A stretch of 64,000 bases of DNA from the NCBI RefSeq assembly GCF_031157255.1, contig NZ_JAVIFX010000010.1, forward strand, positions 62,001 to 126,000, read 5' to 3'. The notes under the pieces were generated by a model. That model worked only from the letters and a program-made list of their open reading frames with translations, was not told the origin of the DNA and did not search any database. A program made the position numbers and the translations under genes. Below, in pieces: positions 48,718-57,833 of the stretch. The stretch is from Bradyrhizobium sp. LHD-71 (GTDB lineage: Bacteria > Pseudomonadota > Alphaproteobacteria > Rhizobiales > Xanthobacteraceae). Each line of letters starts with the position of its first letter. Positions within the stretch are counted from its first letter, which is position 1.

Positions 48718-48780
48718 GCGAATAGTCAGTAGTGAGTAGGGAGAGGTTATCCAACTACTCCCTATTCGCTACTCACTACT
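48718..48780. repeat. Palindromic AGTAGTGAGTAG repeat between convergent genes
   Basis: AGTAGTGAGTAG (48728-48739) is inverted as CTACTCACTACT (48769-48780); adjacent GGGAG and CTCCC extend the stem, with a seven-base insert in the right arm. GCGAATAG occurs on the left edge. A related element occurs at 56862-56912. Likely a dispersed repeat that may act as a bidirectional terminator. Confidence 0.7.
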
Positions 48781-48789
48781 TTCGCTCTC

Positions 48790-50634
48790 TCACTCCATCT
48801 TCGGCGGTCCGAGGTCGAGCGGCGGCAGGTCCAGTTGCGGCAGCTGGAAATCGACCTTGGCGGGATCGACGCCCGTGCCTGCGCTCTTGTAGTGCATCAC
48901 CATTTGCGGGAATGCGATCACAAGACCAACCATGATGCACTGAATGATGACGAACGGCACGGCGCCCCAGTAGATCTGTCCCGTCGTCACGGGCTCCATG
49001 CGCTTGCCACTGACGCGATCGATGTAGCTTTCCCGAGGGGCCACGGACCGCAGATAGAACAGCGCAAAGCCGAACGGCGGGTGCATGAAGCTCGTCTGCA
49101 TGTTGACGCCGAGGATGACGCCAAACCAGATGAGATCGATCCCGAGCTTCTCGGCTGCGGGCCCGAGCAGCGGCACGATGATGAAGGCCAGCTCGAAGAA
49201 GTCGAGGAAGAACGCGAGCAGGAAAACAATGACGTTGACGAAGATCAGGAAGCCGACCTGTCCGCCGGGCAGCGAGGTGAGCAGCTCTTCCACCCAGCGG
49301 TGTCCGTCGACGCCATAGAATGTCAGCGAGAAGACGCGCGCGCCGATCAGGATAAAGACGACGAAGGCGGAAAGTTTCGCGGTCGATTCAGCGGCCTGGC
49401 GCGTCAGGTCGAAGCTGAGCCGACCTTTCATGATGGCGAGGATGATAGCGCCCGCAGCGCCCATCGCGCCGCCTTCGGTCGGGGTGGCAACCCCGATGAA
49501 GATCGTGCCAAGGACCAGAAAGACGAGACCGAGCGGTGGCACCATCACGAACACGACCTGCTCGGCGAGCTTCGAGAGCATCTTCAGCCCGCTGAAGCGG
49601 TTGATGACTGCGATCACGAAGGAAACCGCAACACCTACGGTCATCGTCAGGACCACGTAGTCGGCCCCCGCGCGCACGTTCGTATAGCTCATCGCAAATA
49701 TCGCGGCGGCGACCGATCCGCAAACTACCAGAAAGAGCGAGATCGTCATCGTCCGGATGAGGCCGACGAACATCCTGGTGAGGAGCGCTGCCACCGCGAC
49801 GATCCAGAATGCATGCCCGACAGTGCGACCGAGCGACAGCTTTTCGAATACCGGCAGCGTCCAGTCGAGCAGGCCGAGGCGCGAGACGAGGAGCCATGCG
49901 GTTGCCACCGCGGCAACGGTCGCGAGCGGGAAGATCAGTCGGCTTTTCGCGGTCTCCGGCTCGCGTAGCGTTTGCGCTTCAAGCGGCAGGCCGGGTGCGG
50001 CGCTGGGCGCGAATGTTGAGACCAGGAAGATATAGAACGCATACAATAGCGACAGCACGAGCCCGGGGATGAACGCGCCTTCGTACATGTCGCCGACGGA
50101 GCGGCCAAGTTGGTCGGCCATGACGATCAGAACCAGCGATGGCGGAATGATCTGCGCCAGCGTACCGGAGGCAGCGATCACGCCGGTGGCGACGCGGCGG
50201 TCATAGCCATAGCGCAGCATGATCGGCAATGAGATCAGGCCCATCGAGATGACCGAGGCCGCAACGACACCGGTCGTGGCGGCGAGCAGCGCGCCGACGA
50301 AGATCACCGCATAGGCGATGCCGCCGCGCACGCTGCCGAAAAGCTGCCCGATGGTTTCCAGAAGATCCTCGGCCATGCCGGATCGCTCAAGGATCAAGCC
50401 CATGAACGTGAAGAACGGTATCGCCAGCAGCGTATCGTTATTCATCACTCCGTAGACGCGCTCCGGCAGCGCTTGCAGGAAGTCGGGCCGGAACAGCCCT
50501 AGCTCGATGCCGATGAACGCGAAGACCAGCCCATTCGCCGCGAGCGAAAAGGCGACCGGGTAGCCAAGCAGCAGAAACACAACAAGCGACGCGAACATGA
50601 TCGGCGCCATGTTGTGGATGATGAACGCAGTCAT
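48790..50634 (-). CDS. TRAP transporter large permease (DctM, FcbT3-like long form)
   Basis: A 614-residue permease, far longer than the usual 430. The N-terminal part matches DctM: GYPVAFSLAANGLVFAF, then FTFMGLILERSGMAEDLLETIG and VVAASVISMGLISLPIMLRYGYD. The extra length is a middle insert of roughly residues 205-375 with four or so additional hydrophobic spans, then the family resumes with GVATPTEGGAMGAAGA. This long form is characteristic of FcbT3-like (mannitol/chloroaromatic/keto acid) TRAP systems. The start lies 29 bases after dctQ on the minus strand. Confidence 0.88.
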   Translation of the reverse strand: MTAFIIHNMAPIMFASLVVFLLLGYPVAFSLAANGLVFAFIGIELGLFRPDFLQALPERVYGVMNNDTLLAIPFFTFMGLILERSGMAEDLLETIGQLFGSVRGGIAYAVIFVGALLAATTGVVAASVISMGLISLPIMLRYGYDRRVATGVIAASGTLAQIIPPSLVLIVMADQLGRSVGDMYEGAFIPGLVLSLLYAFYIFLVSTFAPSAAPGLPLEAQTLREPETAKSRLIFPLATVAAVATAWLLVSRLGLLDWTLPVFEKLSLGRTVGHAFWIVAVAALLTRMFVGLIRTMTISLFLVVCGSVAAAIFAMSYTNVRAGADYVVLTMTVGVAVSFVIAVINRFSGLKMLSKLAEQVVFVMVPPLGLVFLVLGTIFIGVATPTEGGAMGAAGAIILAIMKGRLSFDLTRQAAESTAKLSAFVVFILIGARVFSLTFYGVDGHRWVEELLTSLPGGQVGFLIFVNVIVFLLAFFLDFFELAFIIVPLLGPAAEKLGIDLIWFGVILGVNMQTSFMHPPFGFALFYLRSVAPRESYIDRVSGKRMEPVTTGQIYWGAVPFVIIQCIMVGLVIAFPQMVMHYKSAGTGVDPAKVDFQLPQLDLPPLDLGPPKME

Positions 50635-50663
50635 TTAGAGGAATCCCCCGGTGCGCCGCACGG

Positions 50664-51263
50664 TCACGGCTTTCGCTCGGCCGCGATATCGGCGGCCAGC
50701 CTGGCGGCTTCCGCTTCGGCAACTTCATGGGCGCTGAGCACAGCGGCGTTAGGGTCGGGAATCGTCCCGGCCATCACCGCGGCCCGCTTGATGATTTCTG
50801 AAATGGCCTGCAGCAACAGCAACGCCATCCCGATCATGATCAGGGATTTGGCGGGCCATTGCGGCAAGCCGCCAGCGCTGAACGACTGCTCATTGAGGCG
50901 CCAGGATGTCAGAAAGAACGGAACCGACGTCCAGAGCAGGATGAGCGTAAACGGCACCAGAAAGAAAACGTGACCGATCATGTCGATCCAGCTGCGCACT
51001 CTGAGCGGCAGCGAATGGTTGATCACGTCGATGCGGATATGCTCGTTTCGCAGCAGCGTCCACGGCGAGCAAAACAGGAAGACGATGCTGAACAGCACCC
51101 ACTGAAGCTCAAGAAAGGAGTTCGACGACATGTCGAACAGCTTTCGAACGACAGCATTGATGGAAGAGACGGCGACCGCCGCGACCACGAGCCATGACAG
51201 CAGCTTGCCAAACCGTTCGCTGAACGCGTCGATTGCGCCGCTTACGCGCAAGAGTGCGTGCAA
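50664..51263 (-). CDS. TRAP transporter small permease (DctQ, FcbT2-like)
   Basis: A 199-residue protein with four membrane spans (LSWLVVAAVAVSSINAVVRK, WVLFSIVFLFCSPWTLL, VFFLVPFTLILLWTSVPFF and SLIMIGMALLLLQAISEI), as expected for DctQ. RNEHIRIDVI is the conserved loop. The best start is TTG at 51263, preceded by GGAGGGG eight bases upstream; an upstream TTG (51284) lies before that site. First gene of the dctQM unit. A 12-bp palindrome lies about 110 bases upstream. Confidence 0.87.
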   Translation of the reverse strand: MHALLRVSGAIDAFSERFGKLLSWLVVAAVAVSSINAVVRKLFDMSSNSFLELQWVLFSIVFLFCSPWTLLRNEHIRIDVINHSLPLRVRSWIDMIGHVFFLVPFTLILLWTSVPFFLTSWRLNEQSFSAGGLPQWPAKSLIMIGMALLLLQAISEIIKRAAVMAGTIPDPNAAVLSAHEVAEAEAARLAADIAAERKP

Positions 51264-51370
51264 GTTGAAATCCCCTCCCAGCAAGCGTCAAGAAATTCTT
51301 GTTATTGTTGGCCAAATGCCGCCGCAGTGGTGGCGGCCGGCAATCCACCATTCCAACACGAATTCGCCGC

Positions 51371-51404
51371 GGTCAATTGACCATTTGGCGCCGGGTGTCA
51401 ATTG
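51371..51404. promoter_or_regulatory. Palindrome GGTCAATTGACC upstream of dctQM
   Basis: GGTCAATTGACC (51371-51382) is a perfect 12-bp palindrome. A partial copy sharing GTCAATTG occurs at 51397-51404, 25 bases along. It is located between dctQ and the moaA 3' end, so a regulator of the transporter is the natural reader. Reader not identified. Confidence 0.5.
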
Positions 51405-51428
51405 GACGGTTGGCGAGAAATTGCGACC

Positions 51429-52448
51429 TCAGCCGCCCGTCACGCTCATGTGGCGGCTGACGCTTGGACGGCTGTGTCGGCGGTCGATGATGAAGTCGTG
51501 GCCCTTCGGCTTGGTTCCGATCGCCCGGTCGATCGCTTCGCTGACGAGCGCGTCGTCGTCGGAGGCGCGCAGCGGCCGCCTCAAATCCGACGCGTCCTCC
51601 TGCCCGAGGCAGGTATGAATCGTGCCGGTGCAAGTGATCCGCACCCGGTTGCAGGATTCGCAGAAATTATGCGTCAGCGGGGTGATGAAGCCGAGCTTGC
51701 CGCCGGTTTCGCGCACGCGCGCATAGCGGGCGGGGCCGCCCGTCCGCTCGTCGAGGTCGGTGAGGCTGAACCGGCCTTCCAGTCGCGAGCGGACCAGCGA
51801 CAGCGGCAGGTACTGATCGACACGCCCTGGACCGATGTCGCCGAGCGGCATGACCTCGATCAAGGTCAGGTCCATGCCTTCGCCATGGGCCCACTCGATC
51901 AGCTGAGGGATCTCGTCCTCATTGATGTTCTTCAGCGCGACCGTGTTGATCTTGACGCGCAGGCCGGCCGCCTGGGCGGCGCGGATGCCCGCCAGAACCT
52001 TGTCGATTTCGCCCCAGCGCGTGATGTGGCGGAAGCAGTCGGCATCAAGAGTGTCGAGCGATACATTGATCCGCCGAACGCCGCAGGAGGCCAGCTCGGC
52101 GGCGAATTTGGACAGGAGCGACCCGTTGGTGGTCAGCGTCAGCTCATCCAGAGCACCGCTTGTGAGATGCCGTGACAGCGCGCGCACGAGCGACATCATG
52201 TTGCGCCGTACGAGCGGCTCGCCGCCGGTCAGGCGTAACTTCCGCACGCCCTTGGCGATGAATATCGAGCAGAGGCGGTCGAGTTCCTCCAGCGTCAGCA
52301 GGTCGGCCTTCGGCAGGAACGTCATGTCCTCGGACATGCAATAGAAGCAGCGCAGGTCGCAGCGATCGGTCACCGACACGCGCAGATACGTGATCGTCCG
52401 TCCGAACGGATCGATCATGTCTTGCGGTTGAAGTGCGGTCGCAATCAT
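51429..52448 (-). CDS. moaA: GTP 3',8-cyclase MoaA
   Basis: A 339-residue radical SAM enzyme starting molybdenum-cofactor synthesis from GTP. The radical SAM cluster Cys30, Cys34 and Cys37 lie in CDLRCFYC. The second cluster uses Cys263, Cys266 and Cys280 (CESC...C). LRLTGGEPL is the SAM-binding motif, and the chain ends with the essential Gly-Gly (SVTGG). Length matches the family. No moaC or other moa genes are adjacent, and the region upstream (52449-52585) holds no recognisable molybdenum-cofactor riboswitch. Confidence 0.96.
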   Translation of the reverse strand: MIATALQPQDMIDPFGRTITYLRVSVTDRCDLRCFYCMSEDMTFLPKADLLTLEELDRLCSIFIAKGVRKLRLTGGEPLVRRNMMSLVRALSRHLTSGALDELTLTTNGSLLSKFAAELASCGVRRINVSLDTLDADCFRHITRWGEIDKVLAGIRAAQAAGLRVKINTVALKNINEDEIPQLIEWAHGEGMDLTLIEVMPLGDIGPGRVDQYLPLSLVRSRLEGRFSLTDLDERTGGPARYARVRETGGKLGFITPLTHNFCESCNRVRITCTGTIHTCLGQEDASDLRRPLRASDDDALVSEAIDRAIGTKPKGHDFIIDRRHSRPSVSRHMSVTGG

Positions 52449-52585
52449 CGTGCTGAACCCCGGAAAGCAAGTGCGCGAGACCTTGCAGGCCTCAATCTAT
52501 GGGCGCTGTGAGCTCGGGGCAACCGGTCGAATGGGAGCATCCGATGATCAAGCTTCGGCCCACGGAGGGGATCCTCAAGCACACG

Positions 52586-53101
52586 TCAACGTGACGGGAA
52601 CGGGCTCGATGCTGCGGGCGGGAACGGGGAAGTGGGCGCGGGCGGCGGTGGCGCTGCGTCAGCGGGAGGCGGCGGCGCTTCCGCGGGAGCCTGCCTCGCC
52701 GTGCGCTTGGGCGGTGGGCGTTTCGTCCGCTTCTGAGGCGCCATGGGCGCGAGTTCGGCGAACACAGGGTTGGGATCGAGCGTAGGAACAGAGCCCGTCG
52801 GACCATCGGCGTCGGCATTGGCGACGGCTTGCTCAGGTGGCTGCACCGCCACGGTCTGCGGCTCGTACTTGTCCAGCGTATAAGTGACGGTCAACGGGGC
52901 GACAGGAACCGACACCGAGCAAGGCGTCCGGCAGGAGGGGCCGGTCGAGGTGCGCGCCTCCGCGCCTGCTGGAACCGAGTCGAGCTGCAGGGTGACCATC
53001 GGCGGTGACGGGGTGAGAAAACCAAGGCCTGGCACCGAGGAGAACGAGCTGCAGCCGGAAAGTGCAATGCCCGCTAGTGAGATTACGATGATACGCCGCA
53101 T
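52586..53101 (-). CDS. Predicted lipoprotein with PEGA-like motif
   Basis: A 171-residue lipoprotein. Signal MRRIIVISLAGIALSGC ends in the lipobox LSGC, so Cys17 is the lipid site. A middle part (LQLDSVPAGAEARTSTGPSCRTPCSVSVPVAPLTVTYTL in outline) resembles the PEGA domain, with a two-Cys pair. The C-terminal 60 residues are Pro/Ala-rich with basic runs, ending APTSPFPPAASSPF, suitable for spanning or binding peptidoglycan. Function unknown. It is convergent or tandem with the gph gene on the same strand; no clear operon. Confidence 0.8.
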   Translation of the reverse strand: MRRIIVISLAGIALSGCSSFSSVPGLGFLTPSPPMVTLQLDSVPAGAEARTSTGPSCRTPCSVSVPVAPLTVTYTLDKYEPQTVAVQPPEQAVANADADGPTGSVPTLDPNPVFAELAPMAPQKRTKRPPPKRTARQAPAEAPPPPADAAPPPPAPTSPFPPAASSPFPSR

Positions 53102-53272
53102 GCCCCACCCGTCATCTTGTGCGGCGTGCGAGCCGCAACATCCCCTTGATCGACCATAGGAGCGTCCCCATGGGACGGCAACCGCCCGAACCGGTTTAGT
53201 CCCCAAAAGCTTGGTCCAGGCGTTGAAAATCTGTGCAGAAGGCCCGGCGGGGTCTCGAAAATCCCAAAGCGG

Positions 53273-53971
53273 CTAAAGGCTTGAGGCCAAAACCTGGCGT
53301 TCGGCGAGAAGTGCGAAAACCGCGTCCGGCAGGTCTCCCATCCTGGAGATCACACGGTCGGGCGCAAGTTCCTCGATCGGGGTCTCGGTGTAGCCGAAGG
53401 TCACTCCGATCACAGGCACACCGGCCCTGCGAGCCACGCCGATGTCGGTTCCGGCGTCTCCGACCATAATGGTCGAGGCCATGTTTCCGCCGGCGCGTGC
53501 AACGGTCTGGCGCAGGAATGTTGGGTCCGGCTTGGCGATGCCGAAGGTGTCGGCGCCGCAGATTGCGCCGAATCGATGCGAAAGCTTGAGCCGATCCAGG
53601 AGCAGTTTCGAGAGCCATTCGAGCTTGTTGGTACAGACCGCGAAGGCGGCGCCCTTGGTGGCGAGAGTGTCGAGGGCACTTTCGAGCCCCTCGAACGGCT
53701 GCGATTGGTCGGCGATGTGATCGGCGTAGTAGGCGATGAAATCCTTCATCATCCGATCGATTTCGGCGACCGTGCAATCACGGCCCGCGGCCTCGAGGCC
53801 GCGTTCGATCAGTTTGCGCGCGCCGCCGCCGATCATGTTACGCGCGGTGCTGAGCGGAAGCTCGGGAATCCCTTCCTGTTCGAGAATGACGTTGAGCGCG
53901 CCGATGAGATCGGGCGCGGTATCGACGAGCGTACCGTCGAGGTCGAAAACGAGGAGCGGGGAGCTAGCCAT
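53273..53971 (-). CDS. gph: Phosphoglycolate phosphatase-like HAD hydrolase
   Basis: A 232-residue HAD subfamily IA phosphatase. Motif I VFDLDGTLVDTAPD contains the nucleophile Asp; motif II CTNK; motif III GIAKPDPTF; motif IV GDAGTDIGVAR. The ATG at 53971 is the family start. Typical Gph length. It hydrolyses 2-phosphoglycolate from DNA repair or oxygenase side reactions. Divergent from rpiA, an arrangement common in related genomes. Confidence 0.88.
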   Translation of the reverse strand: MASSPLLVFDLDGTLVDTAPDLIGALNVILEQEGIPELPLSTARNMIGGGARKLIERGLEAAGRDCTVAEIDRMMKDFIAYYADHIADQSQPFEGLESALDTLATKGAAFAVCTNKLEWLSKLLLDRLKLSHRFGAICGADTFGIAKPDPTFLRQTVARAGGNMASTIMVGDAGTDIGVARRAGVPVIGVTFGYTETPIEELAPDRVISRMGDLPDAVFALLAERQVLASSL

Positions 53972-54108
53972 GCCTGTTTCGCTACTTGTCGTACAGCGCC
54001 TGCGCAAGTGTCGCCGCGACACACCCCCTGCAATTTAGCGGGAGGCGCCCCAACAGGCTGTTCCTGACCGCGTTTCGGGGCTAGACACGCCCGGCTATCC
54101 CATCGGAT

Positions 54109-54122
54109 GGCAGTGCACTGCC
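54109..54122. promoter_or_regulatory. 14-bp perfect palindrome upstream of rpiA
   Basis: GGCAGTGCACTGCC at 54109-54122 is perfectly self-complementary and ends 24 bases before the rpiA ATG, between divergent gph and rpiA. A small regulator or a fold of the leader RNA could explain it. No reader is known. Confidence 0.4.
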
Positions 54123-54146
54123 GGTTATCGGCCACAGGAACAGAGG

Positions 54147-54854
54147 ATGGATCTGGAAGGCTTGAAGCGCCAGGCTGCGGCGCGTGCGCTCGAAGACGTC
54201 CGTGACGGCATGAGGCTCGGTCTCGGCACCGGCTCGACTGCACGGCACTTCGTCGACCTGCTCGGCGAACGGGTGCGCGCGGGCCTCAACGTCGTTGGGG
54301 TGCCGACGTCGGAGGCGACACGTGCGCAGGCCGAGCAGTGCGGGATTGCGCTGACAACACTCGACGAGACGCCGCAACTCGACCTGACGGTCGATGGCGC
54401 CGACGAAATCGATCCCGCGTTGAATCTCATCAAGGGCGCCGGCGGTGCGTTGTTGCGGGAAAAGATCGTGGCTGCAGCCTCCAGTCGCATGACTGTGATC
54501 GCGGACACGACCAAGTGGGTCGATACGCTCGGACGGTTTCCGCTGTCGATCGAAGTCATGCCGTTCGGTCTTGGTGCGACGCGCGCCGCCTTGAGGCGGA
54601 CGCTTGAAGAACATGGCTGTCCGGCCGACCTGACTTTGCGCGCGGGCGCCGGTGGCCTTGCTTTTGTCACCGATGGCGGTCACTGGATCGTCGATGCGAA
54701 ATGCCAGCAGATTCCCGACGCCGGACGTCTTGCCGTTGCACTGAACGGCATCCCGGGTGTCGTCGAACACGGGCTTTTCATAGGTCTGGCAACTAAGGTT
54801 ATTCTCGCCGATCCGGCGGGGGTGCGAGTTATTGAGCGGCCCGTCGGCCGCTGA
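54147..54854 (+). CDS. rpiA: Ribose-5-phosphate isomerase A
   Basis: A 235-residue isomerase interconverting ribose 5-phosphate and ribulose 5-phosphate in the pentose phosphate and Calvin pathways. Landmarks: [15 protein letters not shown] (phosphate binding), [25 protein letters not shown] with the catalytic Asp and Glu, and Lys residues there. Length is standard. GAGG precedes the ATG. It is first of a co-directional set rpiA-DUF2059-gor. Confidence 0.95.
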   Translation: MDLEGLKRQAAARALEDVRDGMRLGLGTGSTARHFVDLLGERVRAGLNVVGVPTSEATRAQAEQCGIALTTLDETPQLDLTVDGADEIDPALNLIKGAGGALLREKIVAAASSRMTVIADTTKWVDTLGRFPLSIEVMPFGLGATRAALRRTLEEHGCPADLTLRAGAGGLAFVTDGGHWIVDAKCQQIPDAGRLAVALNGIPGVVEHGLFIGLATKVILADPAGVRVIERPVGR

Positions 54855-54871
54855 TCTTTGGGAGACGATCG

Positions 54872-55414
54872 ATGAGGAAGCTTTCGGTTGCGGTGTCGGC
54901 CGCGATTCTCGCCCTGACGGCCGTGACGGCAACGGCGCAGGCTCAGCAGAAGGCGCAGACGCAGCAAAAGGCGGAGGCGCCGGCGCCGAACACGCTGCCT
55001 CCCGGCGCGATCGCCGCAGCGAAAGAGATTTTGGTCCTGAAGAACGCGTCCTCCGTCTATCAGGGAGCCGTCGTTTCCACGATCCAGAACGTGAAGAACT
55101 CGCTCCTGCAAAGCAACATCAACCTTCAGAGGGACATCGAAGAGATATCGTTGAAGCTGGCCCGTGACCTGAGCGGCAAAGAGAGTGAAATCGGCGAAGG
55201 CATGGCCGCGATCTACGCCACGCATTTCTCCGAACAGGAATTGAAGGACCTGCTGGCCTTCTACAAGTCACCGCTTGGGAAAAAGAGCCTCGAGCAGGAG
55301 CCGAAGTCGATCGAGGCGAGCCTGAACTATATGCGCAACTGGGGCGAGGACCTTGCGCTCGAAGTCAACGAGATGTTCCGTCAAGAGTTGAAGAAGCGCG
55401 GCAAAGATCTTTGA
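54872..55414 (+). CDS. DUF2059 exported protein
   Basis: A 180-residue exported protein. The signal MRKLSVAVSAAILALTAVTATAQAQ is cleaved near residue 25. A Gln/Ala/Lys-rich linker (QKAQTQQKAEAPAPN) precedes the helical DUF2059 domain with YATHFSEQELKDLLAFYKSPLGKKSLEQ. Function unknown; it is typically found near stress or redox genes. Sits between rpiA (17 bases) and gor (64 bases), probably co-transcribed. Confidence 0.9.
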   Translation: MRKLSVAVSAAILALTAVTATAQAQQKAQTQQKAEAPAPNTLPPGAIAAAKEILVLKNASSVYQGAVVSTIQNVKNSLLQSNINLQRDIEEISLKLARDLSGKESEIGEGMAAIYATHFSEQELKDLLAFYKSPLGKKSLEQEPKSIEASLNYMRNWGEDLALEVNEMFRQELKKRGKDL

Positions 55415-55478
55415 TTAGGATCTTTGATGGCGGTTGAATGCTGCGGGGAAGGCTGGAAGCCCAGAAAGGCTGGAAGAA

Positions 55479-56867
55479 ATGGCTGATCGGGACGTCGATC
55501 TGTTCGTCATCGGCGGCGGTTCGGGCGGCGTGCGGGCTGCGAGAATTGCCGCGGGCTATGGCGCTCGCGTGCTGGTCGCGGAAGAGTATCGGGTTGGCGG
55601 CACCTGTGTGATCCGTGGCTGCGTACCGAAGAAGCTCTTTGTCTACGCCTCGCATGTGCAACAGGAGATCGAAGACGCGGCCGGATTCGGCTGGTCGATT
55701 CCGCAGGCGACGTTCGATTGGCCGACGCTGATCGCGAACAAGGACAAGGAAATCGCCCGTCTCGAAGCCGCCTACACGGCCAATCTCGACAGGGCAGGTG
55801 CCGACATCGTCAAGGCGCGTGCGGTGTTCGAGGACCCACATACGCTCGCCCTGTCGAACGGCGAACGGGTTCGCGCGCGCCACGTGCTGATCGCGGTTGG
55901 CGCTGCGCCCAATCACGGTGTGGAGATTCCCGGTATCGAGCACGTGATCTCTTCCAACGAGGTCTTCCACCTGGAGAAGCAGCCGAAGCGGATCCTGATC
56001 CAGGGCGGCGGCTACATCGCGCTGGAGTTCGCCTGCATCTTTGCGGGGCTAGGCACCGATGTCACACTGGTCTATCGCGGCGATAACATTCTGCGTGGCT
56101 TCGACGACGACGTGCGCGCGCATGTGCGCAAGGAAATGGAGCAGGCCGGCATCACCATTCTCACCGGCTGCACCCTGACCGCTGTCAGCAAGCACGGCGA
56201 GGAGTTCACCTCGCAGCTTTCCAACGGTTCGAGCGTTGCCAGTGATCAGGTGATGTTCGCGATCGGCCGACATCCGAATGTCGCGAACCTTGGCCTTGAA
56301 AAGGTTGGCGTCGCCATCAATCCGAAGAACGGTGGCGTCGCCGTCGACGGCTTTTCGCAATCCTCAGTGCCACACATCTATGCGATCGGCGACGTGACGC
56401 ATCGGCTCAACCTCACGCCTGTCGCAATCCGCGAGGGACACGCGTTTGCCGACAGCGTGTTCGGCAACAAGCCGACTCGTGTCGACCATGCCGACGTTCC
56501 GACCGCTGTGTTTTCCCAGCCTGAGGTAGGGGCGGTCGGTCTCACCGAAGAACAGGCGCGCGCGCAACTTGCACGGGTCGATATCTACAAGGCTGATTTC
56601 AAGCCGTTGAAGGCGACGCTGTCTGGACGCCAGACCCGCATGCTGATGAAGTTGATTGTTGACGCCGACACGGATCGTGTCGTCGGCTGCCATATCGTCG
56701 GTGACGAAGCCGGCGAGTTGATCCAGGTCGTCGGCATTGCGGTCAAGATGAAAGCCACCAAGGCCGATTTCGACGCGACGATGGCGCTGCATCCGACCGC
56801 CGCAGAAGAACTTGTGACGATGCGCACGCCGAGTGCGCGGTATGTCCGCGGGGTAGCGGCGGAGTAG
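55479..56867 (+). CDS. gor: Glutathione-disulfide reductase
   Basis: A 462-residue FAD/NADPH enzyme that reduces glutathione disulfide. FAD motif GGGSGGVRAARIA near residue 12; redox pair C-x4-C in GGTCVIRGCVPKKL near 43-48; NADPH motif GGGYIALEFACIFAGLG near 177; active-site His of the partner subunit in LHPTAAEEL near 439. The ATG at 55479 follows GGCTGGAAGAA. Length matches the family. Its stop codon lies inside the repeat at 56862-56912. Confidence 0.95.
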   Translation: MADRDVDLFVIGGGSGGVRAARIAAGYGARVLVAEEYRVGGTCVIRGCVPKKLFVYASHVQQEIEDAAGFGWSIPQATFDWPTLIANKDKEIARLEAAYTANLDRAGADIVKARAVFEDPHTLALSNGERVRARHVLIAVGAAPNHGVEIPGIEHVISSNEVFHLEKQPKRILIQGGGYIALEFACIFAGLGTDVTLVYRGDNILRGFDDDVRAHVRKEMEQAGITILTGCTLTAVSKHGEEFTSQLSNGSSVASDQVMFAIGRHPNVANLGLEKVGVAINPKNGGVAVDGFSQSSVPHIYAIGDVTHRLNLTPVAIREGHAFADSVFGNKPTRVDHADVPTAVFSQPEVGAVGLTEEQARAQLARVDIYKADFKPLKATLSGRQTRMLMKLIVDADTDRVVGCHIVGDEAGELIQVVGIAVKMKATKADFDATMALHPTAAEELVTMRTPSARYVRGVAAE

Positions 56868-56912
56868 CGAATAGGGTGAGTAGGAGTGAGTAGGGTCGCG
56901 CTCACTACTCAC
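56862..56912. repeat. GAGTAGCGAATAGG-type palindromic repeat overlapping two stop codons
   Basis: GAGTAGCGAATAGG starts at 56862, so the gor stop codon (56865-56867) is part of it. GTGAGTAG (56886-56893) is inverted as CTACTCAC (56905-56912), and the ampR stop (56909-56911) lies in that arm. It is the same family as 48718-48780. Serves as the shared terminator region of two convergent genes. Confidence 0.7.
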
Positions 56913-57787
56913 GAATTCGCCACTTGCACCTCCGCCAAAATCCACGTCCGAAACGCACCCATCGCTGGCGTTTCCGCACGCGATTTCAGGTGCGTCAGCC
57001 AATAGCTTCCCGCGGACGCTGTGATGCTGAAGGGTTGGACGACGCGACCTTCAGCGATCTCGCGGGCGAACATCGCAACAGGAACGAGTGCGACCCCGGC
57101 GCCTTGTGCGGCCGCTTCCACGAGAGCTCGTGACGAATCGAATATCCAGCCGCGAAGGCCTGGCGGCTGAACACCTGCCGACCTGAACCAGAGCGGCCAT
57201 TCGTCCACGCGGTAGGACCGCAACAATTCCTCATTTGCCAGGTCTGAGGGACAGCGCAATCGTGCGCCGATCGACGGCATGCAAACCGGAGACAGCGGAG
57301 CATCCATCAGATGGATAGCGCCGGTGCCGTGCCATGCGCCGTCACCGAACCTGATGAAGAAGTCCAGGCCGTCGAGAAGAATATCGGCGCGATTGTTGTT
57401 CGTCTTGATACGAAGATCGACATGGGGATGCTGCTCCCTGAACGTCTTCAGCCGCGGCAGCAACCAGCCGATCGCAAACGTCCCGACCACGCCGACTGTC
57501 AGTATCTCCCGGAAATTGCCTTCCTCGAACTGGCTGAGCGTGGCGCTCATCCGACGGAACGCGTCGGTCAGCACCGGCAGCAGGGCGTGGCCCTCGTCCG
57601 TGAGCGCCAGGCCGCGCTGCAGACGCTTGAACAGCACCACGCCCAGCGTTTCCTCCAGCGCCTTCACCTGGTGGCTGATCGCCGTTTGCGTGACCCGCAA
57701 TTCCAGTCCTGCGCGCGTGAAGCTGCCGAGCCGGGCCGAGGCCTCGAAAGCGCGCAAGGCGTTGAGAGGCAATTGCGAGACTTCCAT
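56909..57787 (-). CDS. ampR: LysR-type regulator AmpR/GcvA family
   Basis: A 292-residue LysR-type transcriptional regulator. Winged helix in residues 1-65: LNALRAFEASARLGSFTRAGLELRVTQTAISHQVK-type N-terminus with the helix-turn-helix and LALTDEGHALLP. The C-terminal sensing domain has GWLLPRLKTFREQHPHVDLRI and ALVPVAMFAREI. The divergent class A beta-lactamase directly next to it makes AmpR the best name; in that system muropeptides toggle it between repressor and activator. Starts at 57787; the upstream frame is not family-like. Confidence 0.88.
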   Translation of the reverse strand: MEVSQLPLNALRAFEASARLGSFTRAGLELRVTQTAISHQVKALEETLGVVLFKRLQRGLALTDEGHALLPVLTDAFRRMSATLSQFEEGNFREILTVGVVGTFAIGWLLPRLKTFREQHPHVDLRIKTNNNRADILLDGLDFFIRFGDGAWHGTGAIHLMDAPLSPVCMPSIGARLRCPSDLANEELLRSYRVDEWPLWFRSAGVQPPGLRGWIFDSSRALVEAAAQGAGVALVPVAMFAREIAEGRVVQPFSITASAGSYWLTHLKSRAETPAMGAFRTWILAEVQVANS

Positions 57788-57812
57788 TCGCCCGGACCAG
57801 ATGCCTAAGATT

Positions 57813-57833
57813 TTCTCAGGTCTAAGCAGAGAA
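57813..57833. promoter_or_regulatory. AmpR operator (TTCTC-N11-GAGAA)
   Basis: TTCTC (57813-57817) and GAGAA (57829-57833) are inverted arms spaced by 11 bases, the T-N11-A layout of LysR-type binding sites. It lies in the 173-base gap between the divergent regulator and beta-lactamase, 26 bases from the ampR start, so AmpR probably represses itself here. Confidence 0.65.

Noticed and set aside
48835-49968. 377-codon plus-strand frame opposite dctM
   Set aside because: Antisense of a well-supported permease gene; the translation is acidic/His-rich, as expected for reversed membrane-protein codons.
52449-52585. Molybdenum-cofactor riboswitch upstream of moaA
   Set aside because: No recognisable stem arrangement is visible in the 137 bases and such riboswitches are not typical of this lineage.
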